Of a DNA stretch of 64,000 nucleotides, positions 60,803 to 64,000 are shown one piece after another. A program made the position numbers and the translations under genes. Origin of the DNA: Orbilia blumenaviensis (Eukaryota; Ascomycota; Orbiliomycetes; Orbiliales; Orbiliaceae); contig JAVHNS010000008.1 in the NCBI GenBank assembly GCA_036872755.1, positions 744,001 through 808,000 of the forward strand. Reading direction: 5' to 3'. Under the pieces are notes generated by a model. That model was not told the origin of the DNA and made no database searches. It was given only the letters and a program-made list of their open reading frames with translations. Positions within the stretch are counted from its first letter, which is position 1. Each line of letters starts with the position of its first letter.

Positions 60803-62759
60803 TTGGATTGGTTAACTTTTTCTTTAAACGGTTTCATTTGTTCGGTGCTTTTCATTTACCTATATGGTTGTGGTTTCCCTTTCTGTTTCTTTTTAGCTGC
60901 TACTATCCTACTACCTTATTTTATTGTCTACTGGAATGGTACGAGAAAGATGGAATAATTGAATGGGAGGATCGATGGAGGGGCGGCAATCTGCTCGGGC
61001 GTGCGGTCTACCCGGGATATCCTTATGTTTTATTCTCTGGTCAGCGTGCAAATGGCGTTTTTTTTTATTACTTTGACCCACGATTGCTAGTATCTTGTTC
61101 TATGTTATTTCCTGCTTTGTTTTTTGTCTTCATATTCTCGTTTACTTTCATTTGTCAATGGCTTAAGTTTAATATATCATGGTGAATTTTGGTTTTCTTT
61201 TTCTTCATTCTGCTACGGCTCGGATCGCTTCTTTCATATTCTCGGATTGTTCTATTATCTGATCTCTTCTTATTCTTCTTTTGCTAATCCTAAAGGGCGT
61301 ATATCTTCACATTTCTTTTTTAGTTTCCATTTTTCCAGGTTTCTCCCATATCCCATCTACCTATCTCCACGACTCCCCACCATCTCATACCTGCCCGCCT
61401 ATATCAACTGTTTTTCTTTATTTCCTAACTGTCATGGATAACTACCGGAGAGACTGCGGTGTATCTGTCTTTTTCAACCAAAGCAAAAATAGTTTATAAA
61501 TTGATACTTTTTTTTGTTCTATCAGGGAGACTTGAATTTCTTTTTATATATATATCCGAGTCTCCTGAGGTTTTTATGATACTATTTCTGGAGCCACTTT
61601 TCTTTGGTGCCCTCCTCTTGGTCTTCCTCGTATATTTAGTGCTATCTAGAAAGATTTTTAAGTTCCTAAGATAGTCTTTTTTGATTCTTCTGAGTAGGTG
61701 GTTATGGGATCGGTCTTGTACGGCGGTGAGTTTGTAATTGTACTAACTATGATATTGATTACGTTACTATCCTATACGTGTCTGTTCCGTTGAGGCTCTT
61801 ACAACTTCCTAGCTATATAGCTAGGTACCTTGAACATGTATCGAAACATGGATATATCGATAAAGATACATGCCATTCTAAATTATAATTATGACATAAG
61901 ACAATAACTTTGACTTCCAACCATAACTCCAAATATAATCAGCTAGCCTTGAGGTTAGGACAACTCACAACTGAATCATTCACCCCCGGTCTGCGGTATC
62001 ATCCTTTAGTCACTCGTGGTGTATACAAACCTTTACTTAAGTTACTTTGCCATGGAGGGCCGTACCATGTGATATGGTATGATACGATATGATACAACGG
62101 TCGAGGTTGTGTTGGATGGCCGTGGCCCTGTATTGTCGCCAGGGGATCTATTTCCCCTATCATGAGCCACCAAAAGGCGCGGCTGCAGCTTCCTAAGAGA
62201 AAACAGCACCCAACGTAACTTACTAAACTTAACCTAACTTACGCAACCACCACCCACCATTCCATCCATCCATCTCATCATATATCTATCCTTCCTTCGA
62301 CACTTTATCCTTTTAGGGCGGGGACGAGTAATCATCGACAAATATTTCCGACTTTTAATACTGAAGGGGAGGGAAACTCGGGGTTTGATTACTCCACGGG
62401 GTTACGTTTTACTCCTTCCCGGTTTTCGACAGCTTGGTGGTTTTTTTGTTTGGTACCGGACGCCGACCTGCCTTTCAGCTTACATACGGGACACCTAAAC
62501 TCCCTCCTTCCGATCTCAAAGGGTTCGACAATCCAGGGATTCGACCCACCAAAAGAGGGAAAAACTAATTAGAAAGAAGTAAAATTCTCGAAGGGAAGAG
62601 AGAGAGAGAGAGAGAGGGTATTCGACATCACAGATGCATCTATAAACCAATCTCCGACCTAAAAAGAAACACCCCTTTACGAACCCCAAAAAAAGAACTG
62701 CTCTCAATAAACAAAAAGCCCGCCCACTCTACTACAAACTCTACGACAAACGGAACACA
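60803..62759. other. Intergenic region between WOPR gene and SYS1
   Basis: No gene recognised. T-rich and CT-rich with short hydrophobic spurious frames. A GA microsatellite lies near 62597-62618. Confidence 0.5.
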
Positions 62760-63398
62760 ATGGCCCGGCGCCGTCGCGTCCGTCCCGCGTCCGCCCTCGA
62801 ATCCCTTTCGCCGCTATGGATCCTCTCCCAGATCATACTATTACAAACCGCATTCTATGTTGTCGCGGCGATATTATTCCTATTCACGACGTTGGTGTTA
62901 GGATCGAAATTCTCGTTGGATCTGGTGTTTTCGTGGGTCCCGTTGCAGGCTGATAATGCGGTTGGGTGGACTTTGGCGATGGTGTGGGTTTGTAACAGTC
63001 TGACGAAGTATGTTTCCCCCCGCGGCCCTTCTTTTCTCTATGCTGGGTTTGAATATATGCTAATTGCTATCTTTTTTTGGTGTGTGTACAGTGTAATATC
63101 GATTACCCTTCTCATAATCCGCACGAAATTCGTCCTCGACTTCGCGCTGACGGTGCATTTTATCCATTTGCTGATAACATCGCTGTATTCGCATTCTCTG
63201 CCGTCGAGTTGGCTGTGGTGGGCAGTGCAGTTTGGGTCGAGTTTGATTACTATTTCTTTGGCGTCGTGGTTATGTCAGAAGAGAGAGTTGAGGCCGTTGA
63301 ATTGGGGCGGTGGGAGGGCGAGGAGTAGGACTGTGGGGAGAGAGGCGGGGCAGGGACATGAGATGGTGCCGTTGAAGGGGGATCAGGAGGTTCCGTGA
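62760..63398 (+). CDS. SYS1: Golgi integral membrane protein SYS1
   Basis: Four-helix Golgi membrane protein that recruits the GTPase Arl3 (with Arl1 downstream) for endosome-to-Golgi and trans-Golgi traffic. Exons 62760-63007 and 63092-63398 (GTATGT...TACAG, phase 2), giving 184 residues. Helix 1: LWILSQIILLQTAFYVVAAI. Then DNAVGWTLAMVWVCNSLT; after the junction TKFVLDFALTVHFIHLLITS and LYSHSLPSSWLWWAVQFGSS, the family signature with the HFIHLL helix. Then WLCQKRELRPLNWGG and a short basic/Glu tail. The 84-base intron contains no in-frame stop and is a multiple of three, so the frame stays open through it. Orthologs join K directly to the following strand, which supports removal. Both exons shift from C-rich to G/T-rich. 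Confidence 0.93.
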   Translation: MARRRRVRPASALESLSPLWILSQIILLQTAFYVVAAILFLFTTLVLGSKFSLDLVFSWVPLQADNAVGWTLAMVWVCNSLTKYVSPRGPSFLYAGFEYMLIAIFFWCVYSVISITLLIIRTKFVLDFALTVHFIHLLITSLYSHSLPSSWLWWAVQFGSSLITISLASWLCQKRELRPLNWGGGRARSRTVGREAGQGHEMVPLKGDQEVP

Positions 63399-64000
63399 TT
63401 ATCGTTCCTCTTTGTTTCTCTTCTTCTTCTTGTTGCTTCTCTGTACTGCTGTGTTTTTGGTTTTTGGTTAAGGCATTGGGGAGGGGGGTTTGGGTGTACG
63501 ATTACCATTTTCGTGGTTTGTTTTGCGGGGTATTGCTTCTAGCTAGCTAGCAGGCGTTTTGTTATCTTTTTTTGTAAGATGATTCGGGTTGATATTTTTT
63601 CTATATTGACATATCCGTTTATATAACGGAGGAGGGTGAGGGGGAAGCTGTGTTGAACTGACATCGGACCATTTCCATGTCCGCTACTTGGGGTTTCTGT
63701 AGCGTTCTAATTCTTGTTTATAGATTTTTTCTTTCCTTCTTTCTTCTTTAGCATTGCAAGAGTTGGTGCATTTTCGAAGAGGGTATAAAAAAACATGGGC
63801 TATCGCGTTTATTGATTGGTATTGGTTATGATGATACTCCAAAGACTCCAGTCCCTTCCTTGCACCCCCCATTTTTTTTTTGGAATAAAGAATAATGATA
63901 CTTTGTACATATTATTGTACACCATCAGCCCATCGGAGTACACTAAAGAACTCCTGCCGGTAAATATTAACACACCCAATAATCATGGTTACAAAGCAAA
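63399..64000. other. 3' flank of SYS1
   Basis: No gene seen up to the right edge. T/G-rich, typical of a 3' flank in this window. Confidence 0.5.

Overview
The window looks like nuclear DNA of a filamentous ascomycete (Pezizomycotina). Genes are split by short GT-AG introns of about 52-130 bp. The recognisable proteins match fungal families: THR4, MDV1, an MSS4-type PIP5K, BCP1, SLM5, a WOPR regulator, SYS1, F-box proteins and an NADPH nitrate-reductase relic. Intergenic DNA is long and rich in microsatellites and homopolymers. I cannot place the species; the expanded F-box set and loose spacing would fit an early-branching class such as Pezizomycetes or Orbiliomycetes, but that is inference.

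Layout. 0-5 kb: the 5' three-quarters of threonine synthase (- strand, cut by the left edge), a minisatellite, then a decayed nitrate reductase. 5-9 kb: two unrelated F-box genes, one intronless (+) and one with one intron (-). 9.8-11.9 kb: a membrane-anchored SH3 protein (-). 11.9-18.5 kb: a gene-poor stretch. 18.6-19.6 kb: a secreted cysteine-containing protein with a Kex2-type site. 21.5-25.9 kb: BCP1 (+) convergent with MDV1 (-). 27.3-30.1 kb: phosphatidylinositol-4-phosphate 5-kinase (+), divergent from MDV1 across a 1.4 kb simple-repeat-rich promoter region. 34.1-34.9 kb: a microbial-type PARG-like protein (-), between two gene deserts of 4 and 8.9 kb. 43.8-45.5 kb: mitochondrial asparaginyl-tRNA synthetase (+). 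46.4-54.8 kb: four tandem F-box paralogs, all + and all with the same two intron positions. 59.5-63.4 kb: a WOPR (Gti1/Pac2) regulator and SYS1, both +.

The housekeeping genes (amino-acid synthesis, mitochondrial fission, phosphoinositide signalling, ribosomal-protein chaperoning, mitochondrial translation, Golgi traffic) do not form one pathway. The accessory elements stand out: the F-box array, probably variable SCF substrate adaptors; the lost nitrate reductase; and the unknown secreted protein. A recurrent compositional pattern is also visible. In most genes an exon starts with C/A-rich codons and switches to G/T-rich codons partway through, whereas MDV1 and the PIP5K stay C-rich.

Exon junctions were set by hand from splice motifs, reading-frame phase and family or paralog similarity. 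No alignment or transcript was available.
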